DNA of 64,000 bases. Source: a virus. Below the pieces are notes generated by a model. The model made no database searches and was not told the origin of the DNA. It saw only the letters and a list, made by a program, of their open reading frames with translations. The DNA lies in the IMG/VR virus record IMGVR_UViG_3300023179_000027, positions 1-64,000 of that record; one strand, 5' to 3'. Of the stretch, positions 8,909 through 17,771 are shown piece after piece. Both the position numbers and the translations under genes were made by a program. The first letter of the stretch is position 1. Each line of letters begins with the position of its first letter.

Positions 8909-9263
8909 CCATTATGAAAACCCACGTAACGTGGGAAGTTTTGATAAAAATGATACTAGCGTAGGAACAGGAATGGTCGGTGCACCCGCATGTGGTGATG
9001 TAATGAAGTTACAAATTAAAGTAGATGAAAAAACAGGAGTTATAACAGATGCCAAATTTAAGACATATGGGTGCGGGTCAGCAATTGCTTCGTCAAGTCT
9101 TGTTACAGAGTGGGTCAAGGGTAAAACATTGGATGATGCAACAACAATCAGAAATACTAAAATCGCGGAAGAATTATCTCTCCCCCCAGTCAAAATCCAT
9201 TGCTCAATCCTCGCAGAAGATGCGATAAAAGCTGCAATTAATGATTATCGTAAAAAACACTAA
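8883..9263 (+). CDS. iscU: IscU/NifU-N iron-sulfur cluster assembly scaffold
   Basis: 126 residues (bacterial IscU about 128). All three cluster-binding Cys are present in family context: GAPACGDV, TYGCGSAIASSS (with the preceding Asp-rich segment) and KIHCSILAEDAIKAA. The LPPVKIHCS segment corresponds to the HscA-binding LPPVK motif. It builds transient 2Fe-2S clusters from iron and persulfide sulfur and passes them to apo-proteins. No IscS, HscA or ferredoxin is in the window, so host partners are presumably used. It lies immediately before an island of ten radical-SAM genes, which need 4Fe-4S clusters. Confidence 0.95.
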   Translation: MAYSKQVIDHYENPRNVGSFDKNDTSVGTGMVGAPACGDVMKLQIKVDEKTGVITDAKFKTYGCGSAIASSSLVTEWVKGKTLDDATTIRNTKIAEELSLPPVKIHCSILAEDAIKAAINDYRKKH

Positions 9264-9526
9264 TGAGTAATGAAAGTAGTAGGATAAAAAATTCATCACG
9301 TAGATTACGTGATGAAAATGCAGTTAATCGTCAGGTAAAAATAGTCAAAGCTAAGGGTATTACAGAATCAAATAAACAAGTAGATCAGCCACATAGACTG
9401 ATTAAACATCATGCAATGAATTGTGGGAAACCAAATTGTCAACTATGCGGTAATCCGAGAAAATTGTTTAAAGAAAAAACTATACAGGAGAAAAGATTTG
9501 AACAGCACAAACTTTGGGATGATTAA
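9263..9526 (+). CDS. Conserved small Cys-containing phage protein
   Basis: 87 residues, very basic N-terminal half, then H-H-A-M-N-C-G-x-x-x-C-x-x-C-G-N-P-R-K: three Cys and adjacent His able to bind zinc. The C-terminal part TIQEKRFEQ resembles small proteins common in T4-like phages and some bacteria. The biochemical role is unknown; nucleic-acid binding is plausible from charge. Its ATG overlaps the iscU stop (taATGa). Confidence 0.7.
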   Translation: MSNESSRIKNSSRRLRDENAVNRQVKIVKAKGITESNKQVDQPHRLIKHHAMNCGKPNCQLCGNPRKLFKEKTIQEKRFEQHKLWDD

Positions 9527-9529
9527 ATT

Positions 9530-10414
9530 TTGGAATTTCCTATTCATTTAAATGAAATAGCTTATCATATAACTAATGTTTGTAATTTATCTTGTACACA
9601 TTGTATATCGTATAGTAATATAAAAGGATTTAGTGGTTATTCAAAATGGGAAGATCACTTTAGTAAAAATAAACTTTGGCCTAATTTTATTAATCCTCAT
9701 AAAGTACAAATTACAGGAGGTGAAACTTTTTTAAATCCTGATTTAATAAATTGGGTACGTGGTATACGTAATCTATGGCCCGACAAATATGTATCGGTAC
9801 TTACAAATGGTACATTATTTCATAAATCAAATGTTAAAAAAATTACAAAAGAAATTTTAAACCTTGGATTTGAAATAGAAATTAGTATTCATCATGAAAA
9901 TCATTATCTTCCTGCATATGAATCATTTTTAAATATTTTAAAAGAATCTAACATAAATCACTCTGAAGAATATACTATATTTGCGAAAAATTCTAGTAAA
10001 AAAATTGTTGAAGATTTAAGAAAATTTAGAAATAAAGATACAAATAAAGTGTTAGGTACAATTGAAAGAAAACAAATTTTTTTTCAAAATTCAATAAAAT
10101 TTTACGATAAAAATTTAATTAAAATGCATGATAATGATCCAATTAAAACACATGAAAATTGTTGCCTTAAAACATGTGGAATAATTGTAGATGGCGATTT
10201 ATTCAAATGTGTAGCAGTAGCCGTTGGCAAACAACTTAATAAACAATTTAACGTGCTAAATAAACATAATATGTTATTAAATGATTATGTTCCGTGTAGT
10301 CCAATAATTGGGAAAAATAAAGTGTATGATTTTTTAAAAAATATTAATGAACCTATAAAACAGTGTGGATTATGTGATATAGGTTTCGTTAAAGTGTATA
10401 ATCCTATTAATTAA
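9530..10414 (+). CDS. Radical-SAM protein (paralogue 1 of a tandem pair)
   Basis: 294 residues from a TTG start four bases after the previous stop; no good ribosome site, so coupling is likely. The 4Fe-4S/SAM motif is C18-x3-C22-x2-C25 (CNLSCTHC), followed by ITGGE (SAM amino-group contact) and LTNGT, the radical-SAM core order. The C-terminal third has extra Cys (CCLKTC, FKC, QCGLC) that could hold an auxiliary cluster, SPASM-like. It is about 35-40% identical by eye to the next gene. Substrate unknown. Confidence 0.88.
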   Translation: MEFPIHLNEIAYHITNVCNLSCTHCISYSNIKGFSGYSKWEDHFSKNKLWPNFINPHKVQITGGETFLNPDLINWVRGIRNLWPDKYVSVLTNGTLFHKSNVKKITKEILNLGFEIEISIHHENHYLPAYESFLNILKESNINHSEEYTIFAKNSSKKIVEDLRKFRNKDTNKVLGTIERKQIFFQNSIKFYDKNLIKMHDNDPIKTHENCCLKTCGIIVDGDLFKCVAVAVGKQLNKQFNVLNKHNMLLNDYVPCSPIIGKNKVYDFLKNINEPIKQCGLCDIGFVKVYNPIN

Positions 10415-10415
10415 T

Positions 10416-11273
10416 ATGTTTCCAATTAATGTACCTGAAGTACAATTTTATATAAACAATACATGTAATTTGTCTTGTAGTAATTGTTTAAGCTTCAATA
10501 ACTTTAATTTAAAAGGTTACTTTAAATATAAAGATTATAAAACTAAAAATGAATTATGGCCAAAATATATTTATCCTAATCGTGTATCAATTTTAGGAGG
10601 CGAACCTTATCTTAATCCTGATTTTGAAAATTGGATGATTAATGTTAGAAAATTATGGCCTACGCATAATAACATGACAATATCTACAAATGGAACTTTG
10701 TTTCATAAACTAAAGTATAAAAATTTAGCTAAAAAATCAATAGAAAATAATTATCTTTTAGAAGTAGCTGTACACTATGAAAAAGACTTTGATAACATTT
10801 ATAGAAATGTTAATGAAATATTGCAAGAACTAAAAATAAATTATCGTATCAAAGACGTTGATCCAAATGATTTATATGAGAATAAAATAGTATTTTATAG
10901 TGAATCTACTAATAAACATTTAATATATTTATATAGAAAATACTATTTTATAAAAAATTCAATAACTTCATATAATCAAAAAACTATTAAATTTCATAGT
11001 AATGATGCTAAAACAGTACATGAAAATTGCCCTGCAAAAACCTGTCATTATATTGTTCAAGGTAACTTATACAAATGTCCTGTAGTAGGTACTGGACATT
11101 TATTTGCAAAACAATATACTTTATTGGATGAGAACTTATTTGAAAAATATGAAAGTTGCGATCCTACTATTGATGAATCTTTAATAGAACATTTCCTTCG
11201 TGTGAAAATTAAAAACTATATTCCTCAGTGTAAATTATGTCCTAGTTCACATGCTTTAGAAAAAATTATATGA
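10416..11273 (+). CDS. Radical-SAM protein (paralogue 2 of a tandem pair)
   Basis: 285 residues, starting one base after the stop of its paralogue. CNLSCSNC gives C17, C21 and C24; GGEPYLNPDF and STNGTLFHK follow. The C-terminal cysteines (CPAKTC, YKC, QCKLC) match those of the upstream copy in order, which supports a real auxiliary-cluster region. Its stop overlaps the next ATG by four bases. Confidence 0.88.
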   Translation: MFPINVPEVQFYINNTCNLSCSNCLSFNNFNLKGYFKYKDYKTKNELWPKYIYPNRVSILGGEPYLNPDFENWMINVRKLWPTHNNMTISTNGTLFHKLKYKNLAKKSIENNYLLEVAVHYEKDFDNIYRNVNEILQELKINYRIKDVDPNDLYENKIVFYSESTNKHLIYLYRKYYFIKNSITSYNQKTIKFHSNDAKTVHENCPAKTCHYIVQGNLYKCPVVGTGHLFAKQYTLLDENLFEKYESCDPTIDESLIEHFLRVKIKNYIPQCKLCPSSHALEKII

Positions 11274-12403
11274 ACGGAAATGTAATATTTTTAGATTACT
11301 TTTATTTTTTGGATGAGGTAAAAGCACATGAAGTAATTGAAAATCAGCTTTTAGAAAATCTTCAAACTTTAGTGTGTTGCTTTATTATAGAAACAATGAA
11401 AGAAAATCAAATTGAAAACCTAAAAAAAAATATACAAATAATATATGAAAAAGCTTTAAAATTACACTATAATAATTTTTTTTTAGTTTTAAATTACCCA
11501 TATATAAGGTATGGACAACTCTCTAATAAGTTTGTTACTTATTATTTTAATACATTTGTGCATACTATATATAATAGTTATAAGTTATATCCATATAAAG
11601 TTAACACCAAATATAATATTAAAAATGAAAAATGTCTTATAATAGGTGGTATTCCTAATAGGATTAATAGAATAACTTTAATTAGTAAAATATTTCAACA
11701 AGGATTTTTGGATAAAATTATATATAGTTTGTTTGAACCTTACAGCGAAACAGTTTTAAAAGACTGTAAAATATACACAAAACATTTATCTGAGGCCGAA
11801 AATGAGAAATTTTTTAGAACTTGTTTTAAACACTTAGACACTGATAAGGTAGACTTTATTGGATTTGAATTAGCAGGTTACACAAAAAATATAGATTATA
11901 CAGTAAACAAAAAACATTATGAAAATAGCTGTATATCAGTGGTACCAGAAACTTTTTACAAAAGTAATGATCCAATAGATGACATTTCAGAAAAAACCTA
12001 TCGTGCGATTTATAATAAACACCCTTTTATTATAGTAGGTACTAAGGGCCTAAGGAAAACATTAGAAAGTTATGGCTTTAAAACGTTTATAGAATATTTA
12101 AAATATGATTATGATAATATAATTGACCCTTACCAAAGAATAGATGCTATAATTGAAAATTTACAATATTTTTTAAATAACAAAAATAAATATATTAATG
12201 AATTAAAAAATGATATTGAATATAATTTCAATATTTTTTGTAAGTTAATCGAAAAAAACAACGAAATTTTACAAGTTTTAGAAAAAAACGGAATTTCTAA
12301 AGTTGATATAGACAAAAATTTTAATTTTGCCAGCCCTGTAAATTTAGTTGAACAACAATATAATATTCACGAAAATTTAGACATTAAACAAAATAAAAAT
12401 TAA
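11270..12403 (+). CDS. Hypothetical protein with a C-terminal SEKTxR/PFI glycosyltransferase-like segment
   Basis: 377 residues. The N-terminal half is not recognisable. Residues about 240-300 hold ISEKTYRAIYNKHPFIIVGTKG and ESYGFKTF, then a YD...DPYQRIDAI stretch, a module also present at the end of the protein at 18494 and, from memory, in other phage proteins near glycosyltransferases. The order (E-K-T, P-F-I, G, G-x-K-T-F) recalls the nucleotide-sugar half of GT-B enzymes but no donor-site motif is certain. It converges with the next gene, overlapping by four bases at the stops. Confidence 0.6.
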   Translation: MNGNVIFLDYFYFLDEVKAHEVIENQLLENLQTLVCCFIIETMKENQIENLKKNIQIIYEKALKLHYNNFFLVLNYPYIRYGQLSNKFVTYYFNTFVHTIYNSYKLYPYKVNTKYNIKNEKCLIIGGIPNRINRITLISKIFQQGFLDKIIYSLFEPYSETVLKDCKIYTKHLSEAENEKFFRTCFKHLDTDKVDFIGFELAGYTKNIDYTVNKKHYENSCISVVPETFYKSNDPIDDISEKTYRAIYNKHPFIIVGTKGLRKTLESYGFKTFIEYLKYDYDNIIDPYQRIDAIIENLQYFLNNKNKYINELKNDIEYNFNIFCKLIEKNNEILQVLEKNGISKVDIDKNFNFASPVNLVEQQYNIHENLDIKQNKN

Positions 12404-13197
12404 ATATTTTTATGTAAATTATATTTTTTTAATTCATCAATAAAATTACCTTCGGCTTTTATAGTAATTGAACTAAATGGTATTGGGTTAAAATTACCGT
12501 GCCAATTATGATCATTAAAATATACACAATAACCTTTAAAGGGATAAGATTCTAATATTTTACCATCTTCTATGTCATACACATAAAAATCTCTATTTAG
12601 GTTAAATCTCATCCAAATAAATTCTTGAGCTTTAATTTCTCTTTCTTTCCTAGTATCTTTATCATATGGGAAATAATTAATGTCTGCGTGATAACCAATT
12701 GGCACGTAATGATCTACATAAAATAAAGTTATAGTTTGCAAATCTGTAAATGGTAATTCTTCAAAAAATTTTTTAATATTTGGAAAATTATTAATGCATG
12801 TATTCCATTTGTACGTTTGTTTATTTTCTTCATTGTTTATAACATAACGAAGTTTCATAATTGTGAATGGATCATAAGCATGAAATTTTAACTTGTAAAA
12901 TTTTGCTAATCCATTAATGTCATTTGTTTTTTCAAAATGACTTATATACTTATCTAATTGCTTGTCTGTTTTTCTTAATAATTTTGCTCGATGATGAACA
13001 TAATAAAGTGCATCCTTTTCTCTATAAAATGCATTTTTATGTTCTGGGTTATGATTTCCTGCTACCCATACACCGTCTATTGTATGTTTGTTCTCACTTG
13101 AAACCATAAAATTGAATTCATCTTCTAAATCTAATAATCCTTTAACATTAACATGTTCATCTAAGGTTATATAAGGTGTGTCTTTTCTTAAAATCAT
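12400..13197 (-). CDS. 2-oxoglutarate/Fe(II) (Asp/Asn-hydroxylase-like) protein, long type
   Basis: 265 residues. The C-terminal half has a possible double-stranded beta-helix iron site: H170-A-D172 (GYHADI) and a distal His H233 (DHNWHGN). The usual co-substrate Arg after the distal His appears as Lys (TIKAEG), whereas the paralogue at 16303-17091 has Arg there. The N-terminal 130 residues are family-specific and unknown. If active it would hydroxylate a substrate using O2 and 2-oxoglutarate. Ribosome site AAAGGA. Confidence 0.65.
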   Translation of the reverse strand: MILRKDTPYITLDEHVNVKGLLDLEDEFNFMVSSENKHTIDGVWVAGNHNPEHKNAFYREKDALYYVHHRAKLLRKTDKQLDKYISHFEKTNDINGLAKFYKLKFHAYDPFTIMKLRYVINNEENKQTYKWNTCINNFPNIKKFFEELPFTDLQTITLFYVDHYVPIGYHADINYFPYDKDTRKEREIKAQEFIWMRFNLNRDFYVYDIEDGKILESYPFKGYCVYFNDHNWHGNFNPIPFSSITIKAEGNFIDELKKYNLHKNI

Positions 13198-13214
13198 TTC
13201 ACATAATTATCCTT

Positions 13215-13222
13215 TATAAATA
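13215..13222 (+). promoter_or_regulatory. T4-type late promoter TATAAATA, leaderless configuration
   Basis: Exact octamer in the 31-base gap between divergent genes. Only six bases separate it from the ATG at 13229, so initiation at the usual distance would fall at 13228-13229 and leave no leader or ribosome site. Confidence 0.75.
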
Positions 13223-13228
13223 TTATTT

Positions 13229-13801
13229 ATGAGTGAATATACATATATTTTAAATTGTAATAATTTCCTTAATTGTGATCAGTTATTAGAAGAAATAAAA
13301 CATAAAGAAGGGGTACTAAGGAATGCAAAAACTCCATATGGAAATCCAAAGTTGTTTAATCATCCTATACACGGACCAAAAATAATTGAATTGGGAAATT
13401 ATTGGAAAGATGCTGGATATTTAGATAATGATTCTGTTGAGTATATTAATTATTTTCCTAAACAACATTTTGACATATTATACGTTGAAAAATTAAATGA
13501 ATTATTAAAAACTAATCCAGTAAGAGTATGGATTAGTTCAATTAAACCAGGAAAATGTGTGCCATGGCATTACGATATTGAAGAGAAGGAAGATGAATAT
13601 CTAAAATTAGGTAAAGTTGCACGTTATAGTATTTTTATAGATAAACCAACTGTTGGTAAAATTTTTATACTACAACACGATGTGTTTCATATGATTGAAC
13701 AAGGTAATATTTATAAATGGAAAAATTGGAAAGATTATCATTTAGGATTTAATTGTGGTAACTCAACTAAATATTTGTTACACTATATTGGGATAGAATG
13801 A
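13229..13801 (+). CDS. 2OG/Fe(II) oxygenase-like protein, small HxD...HxG type
   Basis: 190 residues. Iron-site candidates: H114-Y-D116 (PWHYDIEE) and H171 (DYHLGFN). Between them lie the shared family blocks ARYSIFIDKPTVGKIF and GNIYKW. It belongs to the same family as the three minus-strand genes that follow (13802-15665) although it is on the opposite strand. It has its own exact late promoter and no ribosome site. It ends base-to-base against the convergent next gene with no terminator. Confidence 0.75.
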   Translation: MSEYTYILNCNNFLNCDQLLEEIKHKEGVLRNAKTPYGNPKLFNHPIHGPKIIELGNYWKDAGYLDNDSVEYINYFPKQHFDILYVEKLNELLKTNPVRVWISSIKPGKCVPWHYDIEEKEDEYLKLGKVARYSIFIDKPTVGKIFILQHDVFHMIEQGNIYKWKNWKDYHLGFNCGNSTKYLLHYIGIE

Positions 13802-14446
13802 TTAAATAATAGTTCCATCTTTTAGTTTTAGTAAAACAGAATCATTATCTGTTTGCCAAACATATTCATACTCCAGTGGTTCTTTAAGTCTTAAACCTCT
13901 ATATATAAAAAGAGCTTTGTATGTAAATCCTGCATTCGCCCCTGCGTGTTCTGCCATATGATCATCCCATTTATATAAATTTCCTTCCTCCTGCATATAC
14001 ATAGCTACATTTTCAACCATAAAAATATGCCCTATTTCTGGTTTACCTAAATGTAATGAGTATCTTTCAAGATTTCCAAACTTCAATAACTCAGATTCTC
14101 TGTTATCAAAATCTCTATGCCTAGTTGCTGTGATACCAGGTCTTACACGATTTATCCAACATTGAGTACATACGGTACCTAATAATTTATCCAAAAAATA
14201 AACTATATCTTCTGAAAAATGTGTATTAGGATATAGTGTAAAATTATCCCAAATTGGATCTTTTAATCCAGCATCCTTTACTTTTTTAACAAATTCTAAT
14301 GTTTCTTTGGAATTATCATATAGAGGTTTACCATCCTCGTCGTACATTCTTATTATATCTCTATGACCAAGTGTTAAATCATTTACTGACTTCATTATGT
14401 CAGACAAATTAAATTTTTTACTTATATTTTCTAGGAAAACAGCCAT
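13802..14446 (-). CDS. 2OG/Fe(II) oxygenase-like protein, tandem paralogue 3
   Basis: 214 residues. Iron-site candidates H110-R-D112 (TRHRDFDNRE) and H167 (EHAGANAG). Shared blocks: CWINRVRPG before the HxD, GKPEIGHIFMV and GNLYKWDD after it. It is the last gene of a three-gene minus-strand operon of paralogues. Its start lies inside the end of the upstream gene (16-base overlap), consistent with coupled translation. Substrate unknown. Confidence 0.75.
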   Translation of the reverse strand: MAVFLENISKKFNLSDIMKSVNDLTLGHRDIIRMYDEDGKPLYDNSKETLEFVKKVKDAGLKDPIWDNFTLYPNTHFSEDIVYFLDKLLGTVCTQCWINRVRPGITATRHRDFDNRESELLKFGNLERYSLHLGKPEIGHIFMVENVAMYMQEEGNLYKWDDHMAEHAGANAGFTYKALFIYRGLRLKEPLEYEYVWQTDNDSVLLKLKDGTII

Positions 14447-15048
14447 TCATGATCCTTCCAAAGTATTATACAACCATTTTCATTGTTTTCGGTCCACCAG
14501 TCATATTCAATTTTTCTGTTGTCATGGAATTTTATTCCTTTATAAGACAATAAATATTTTTTACATAATCCTGCGTTTATACCGGCATGCCATGCATCAG
14601 GATCATCCCAGATATATGTATTTCCATGTTTTTCCATGTAGTGGCATGTATTATCAACAAAAAATGCATGTCCAAATTTGGGTTCACCTAAATGAATATG
14701 AAATCTTTTATAAATACCTTCTGATTTAAATTTTTTTTCTCTAGGTTCAATATCTTGGTGAGGCGGGGCTACATTCCCAACATCAATTTCGCTAATATTA
14801 AAACCACAGCATATAGTTCCGAAAATCTCATCTAATTCAAAAATTAATTCTTTTGGAACATGAATATGTGCCCAATAACTTACACCAATCCAAGCAGGAT
14901 CCTCATATCCTGCTTTTATTAACTTAGAATGACTATCTCTTTCATTTGGATGATTAATAATTAAGTTTTCTATCCATCCATCTCTTAAATTGTTTAAATT
15001 GATATACTTATCTACAATAGAGGCATAGTTACCAACAAAAGTACTCAT
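14431..15048 (-). CDS. 2OG/Fe(II) oxygenase-like protein, tandem paralogue 2
   Basis: 205 residues. H97-Q-D99 (PHQDIEPRE) and H154 (AWHAGINAG) are the candidate iron ligands; GEPKFGHAFFVDN and GNTYIWDD are the shared blocks. Middle copy of the minus-strand paralogue operon, overlapping its upstream copy by four bases. A TATAAATA on the opposite strand inside this gene (14709) has no start codon behind it. Confidence 0.75.
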   Translation of the reverse strand: MSTFVGNYASIVDKYINLNNLRDGWIENLIINHPNERDSHSKLIKAGYEDPAWIGVSYWAHIHVPKELIFELDEIFGTICCGFNISEIDVGNVAPPHQDIEPREKKFKSEGIYKRFHIHLGEPKFGHAFFVDNTCHYMEKHGNTYIWDDPDAWHAGINAGLCKKYLLSYKGIKFHDNRKIEYDWWTENNENGCIILWKDHEWLFS

Positions 15049-15665
15049 AATTCATAATCCCAATTAATACAATATTCTTTACAATCTCCTAATGTTTCGT
15101 CAATAAAATCCCACCTATAATTTATGTCTATTGGTTCAAATAATTCTACACCGTTATAAATTAAATTAAATTTTGGCTTAAAGCCAACATTTCCTGCACT
15201 ATGTAATTGATTGGGAGTCCATTTATAACAATCACCATGGTTTTGCATATAATTAACTTTATTATCAATAAAAAATACATGCCCAAAGCTTGGGTCACCA
15301 ATATGAATATTATAAGTAACAAGTTTTCCTAGTTTTTTTATTTTAACGAATCTAGGGTCATGATCTCTATGTGGCGGGAAAACTTTACCAACTGGTATTT
15401 CATTTATCCATGCAGCTATTACTTTTGTTTTAAAGACATTATCTAACTCATATATTAATTCTTTAGAAAAATGTACATTAGGGAAATAGTTTATTCCTAT
15501 CCATTTAAATCCAACGTAACCTGCTTCAAATAACATATCACTCTGTTCGTCCCCTATTATTCTTTTTGATTCATCAAGAATAAGTTCATCTCTAATGCCG
15601 TTAATTAATTTTGATATGTCAATATATTTGTCTATAATATGTGACAAATTACCAAAATATTCCAT
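15045..15665 (-). CDS. 2OG/Fe(II) oxygenase-like protein, tandem paralogue 1
   Basis: 206 residues. H99-R-D101 (PPHRDHDPR) and H155 (LHSAGNVGF), with WINEIPVG, GDPSFGHVFFIDN and GDCYKW shared with the two downstream copies. First gene of the operon, with a good AAGGGAG ribosome site ten bases upstream. The 26-base gap to the divergent gene contains the plus-strand late promoter. Confidence 0.77.
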   Translation of the reverse strand: MEYFGNLSHIIDKYIDISKLINGIRDELILDESKRIIGDEQSDMLFEAGYVGFKWIGINYFPNVHFSKELIYELDNVFKTKVIAAWINEIPVGKVFPPHRDHDPRFVKIKKLGKLVTYNIHIGDPSFGHVFFIDNKVNYMQNHGDCYKWTPNQLHSAGNVGFKPKFNLIYNGVELFEPIDINYRWDFIDETLGDCKEYCINWDYEL

Positions 15666-15678
15666 TATAAAACTCCCT

Positions 15679-15686
15679 TATAAATA
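15679..15686 (+). promoter_or_regulatory. T4-type late promoter TATAAATA, leaderless configuration
   Basis: Exact octamer between divergent genes, ending five bases before the ATG at 15692. The expected initiation base (sixth after the octamer) is the A of that ATG. Confidence 0.75.
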
Positions 15687-15691
15687 TTCTT

Positions 15692-16306
15692 ATGATTTCA
15701 AAGATATTTAGTTCACTTACATATGATTTTTATAAAAGCAACCCAATTACAAAGTTAAATTTCATAAAAAATATAAACGGTTTTCTACCTGATAATATCA
15801 TAGATCAATTTGAAAATCATAACTGGAATCTTGTTCCTACGAGAAACTTTGATACTATTAAAAATTTTGTTGAAAGTAATAATAAAGATTTTGTAAATCT
15901 ATCACATTTTAATCACTTTGTTTCTACAAATATATGCCAATGGAAAATTACAAATTATTCTACTATAATAGGTAATGATGATTTCATAAATTTTTTAAAT
16001 TCAAAATTTATAAAATATAAAGTATGGGTAACTCAAATACCTCCAGGATGTTGTATACCAAATCATATTGATACTGTCGATGAATTTATTGAATCTAATA
16101 ATATAGACAAATCTAATATAATGAAAATAAAACGTTATCTTATTTTACCAGAAGATATTAAACCATGGCATCATTTATGGTATGGAAATACAATTTTATC
16201 CACTGGATTAAAGGGAGATATGTATGAATTTGATTTTTGGTTAGCACATGGCGGTGGAAATTTAGGACCAACCAACAAATATACTATTCAAATAATGGCA
16301 ATTTAA
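15692..16306 (+). CDS. Asp/Asn-hydroxylase-like 2OG/Fe(II) protein
   Basis: 204 residues. WVTQIPPGCCIPNHIDTVDE supplies H125-I-D127; the distal His is H186 in WLAHGGGNLGPTNKYTIQI. It differs from the neighbouring paralogue set in its N-terminal half, so it is a separate lineage. It is alone in its transcription unit, with its own late promoter, and converges with the next gene (four-base overlap of stops). Confidence 0.7.
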   Translation: MISKIFSSLTYDFYKSNPITKLNFIKNINGFLPDNIIDQFENHNWNLVPTRNFDTIKNFVESNNKDFVNLSHFNHFVSTNICQWKITNYSTIIGNDDFINFLNSKFIKYKVWVTQIPPGCCIPNHIDTVDEFIESNNIDKSNIMKIKRYLILPEDIKPWHHLWYGNTILSTGLKGDMYEFDFWLAHGGGNLGPTNKYTIQIMAI

Positions 16307-17091
16307 TAATTTTCTAAATGGTCTATGCCTAATTTTTGTCTAAATTCTTCTGTAAAAACACCATCTATTCTAATGCCATAAGTCTGTACAGGACTTGAAC
16401 TTCCGCTATGCCAATCTAAATCGTTAAACCAACATGCTCTTGAATTTATTTTAAGTCTTTCGTTTGTGTCTGGGTCCCATAAAAATAATCCTTTATTGTT
16501 GTCAGGGGTAATGTGTATAAATTCATGTCTGTGTGGGGTGTAAGAAAATGCATCACCTTGATATAAGTCTCTATGTATGCCAGGTCTTGTGTCATGTTCT
16601 TGTTTAAAGAAAATAATTCGTCCTAAATGTTTGAAAATATTGTCTTTGACAAGATTTTCTAACCATATTTTAAGATTAGGAAAATATACTATATCTGGAG
16701 TATAATCTTTTTCTTCAAATCTACTATCCCATCCACCTGATTCAGTCTTTAAAAAAACAAACTGGTAGGCATCATATGCACCTAATACTAGTTTTAAATA
16801 TAATATAAACTGGTCACGGTTTTTGTGCAATCCACCTAATTTTTCTCCTTGAATTTTTATTGGATCATTATTTGGTAATTTGTTATATTCCTCTATCGCA
16901 TAATAAGTCCATTTACGATATCCGTAGTCAGGGCTAGTCTCAGCTCCCGCACATACATACAAATTTCCTTCTTTTTTGTGCTTTGATAATACTAATCCAG
17001 CACAAATTTCAGGATGCAATTTTAAAAAACCTTCTATATCGATTAGGTTATCTAAATCGTAATATGGTTTGCCATTTATACCTTTTATCAT
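16303..17091 (-). CDS. 2-oxoglutarate/Fe(II) (Asp/Asn-hydroxylase-like) protein, long type
   Basis: 262 residues, paralogue of the gene at 12400-13197. Candidate iron site H173-R-D175 (GIHRDL) and H228 (DLDWHSG), with R241 (YGIRIDG) in the co-substrate position, so this copy looks complete. Shared architecture: about 130 family-specific residues, an IVYFPNL/NFPNI-type segment, then the beta-helix. Last of three coupled minus-strand genes (four-base overlap with the next upstream). Confidence 0.72.
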   Translation of the reverse strand: MIKGINGKPYYDLDNLIDIEGFLKLHPEICAGLVLSKHKKEGNLYVCAGAETSPDYGYRKWTYYAIEEYNKLPNNDPIKIQGEKLGGLHKNRDQFILYLKLVLGAYDAYQFVFLKTESGGWDSRFEEKDYTPDIVYFPNLKIWLENLVKDNIFKHLGRIIFFKQEHDTRPGIHRDLYQGDAFSYTPHRHEFIHITPDNNKGLFLWDPDTNERLKINSRACWFNDLDWHSGSSSPVQTYGIRIDGVFTEEFRQKLGIDHLENY

Positions 17092-17771
17092 AAAATAACA
17101 TAATCCTTGTTAATTAATTTAAGTTTATCTATTATATCATTTAAAGTATGTTGTTCACATTCTATTAAAATTTCTCCATTTACAAAATCAAAAAAACCAA
17201 TTTCTTTCTGTTTAATTTTATGTGATATTATAGGAGAAATTTCATTGTCAAAATCATATCTAAATTTGTCATAAACTTTAACAAATTTTATTTTTTTAAG
17301 TTTAAAGTTAATATTTGTGTTTTTAATTAACCTTACCCTTACTACTAACTGAATTCTATCAAAGGATCCAAAATTTGCAGCAACGTGTTTATGACTTGCG
17401 TCCATATAATAAACAAAATTATCACTAATTGTTTTATATAAAGTCTGTGTGTCGAGGTCTATTAAGTAACTTTGGTCATTTCCTATTATATTAATATGTA
17501 ATCTGTCATCAACATCCGTATGTGAACGATAACAGGTTCCAGGTTGTAATTTAATAAGTCTTGCCTCACCAATAGGGTAGGTGTTTGATAACATATTTAA
17601 AAGTTCTTCAAATCCTGTATTTTTCCATAAATCCTTCATTATATATGGATCATATAGCCAATTACCTATAGGAGAATTTAATTGGCATCTATTTTTTTCA
17701 TCCCATTTTATATTATTTAACAATGGAATTAAATCATTTACGTTATAATATAAATTTGTTTTAGTTAGCAT
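17088..17771 (-). CDS. Asp/Asn beta-hydroxylase-like 2OG/Fe(II) protein
   Basis: 227 residues. Residues 60-150 show the clearest hydroxylase pattern of this operon: LIKLQPGTCYRSHTDVDDRLH (H84-T-D86), then SHKHVAANFGSFDRIQLVVRV with H129 and R139. An 80-residue C-terminal extension is unrecognised. It overlaps the upstream kinase-like gene by 11 bases. Confidence 0.75.
   Translation of the reverse strand: MLTKTNLYYNVNDLIPLLNNIKWDEKNRCQLNSPIGNWLYDPYIMKDLWKNTGFEELLNMLSNTYPIGEARLIKLQPGTCYRSHTDVDDRLHINIIGNDQSYLIDLDTQTLYKTISDNFVYYMDASHKHVAANFGSFDRIQLVVRVRLIKNTNINFKLKKIKFVKVYDKFRYDFDNEISPIISHKIKQKEIGFFDFVNGEILIECEQHTLNDIIDKLKLINKDYVIL

Noticed and set aside
14709-14716. TATAAATA on the plus strand inside the oxygenase-like gene 14431-15048
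   Set aside because: It lies within a minus-strand coding sequence and no plus-strand start codon or gene follows; probably a chance match in AT-rich DNA.
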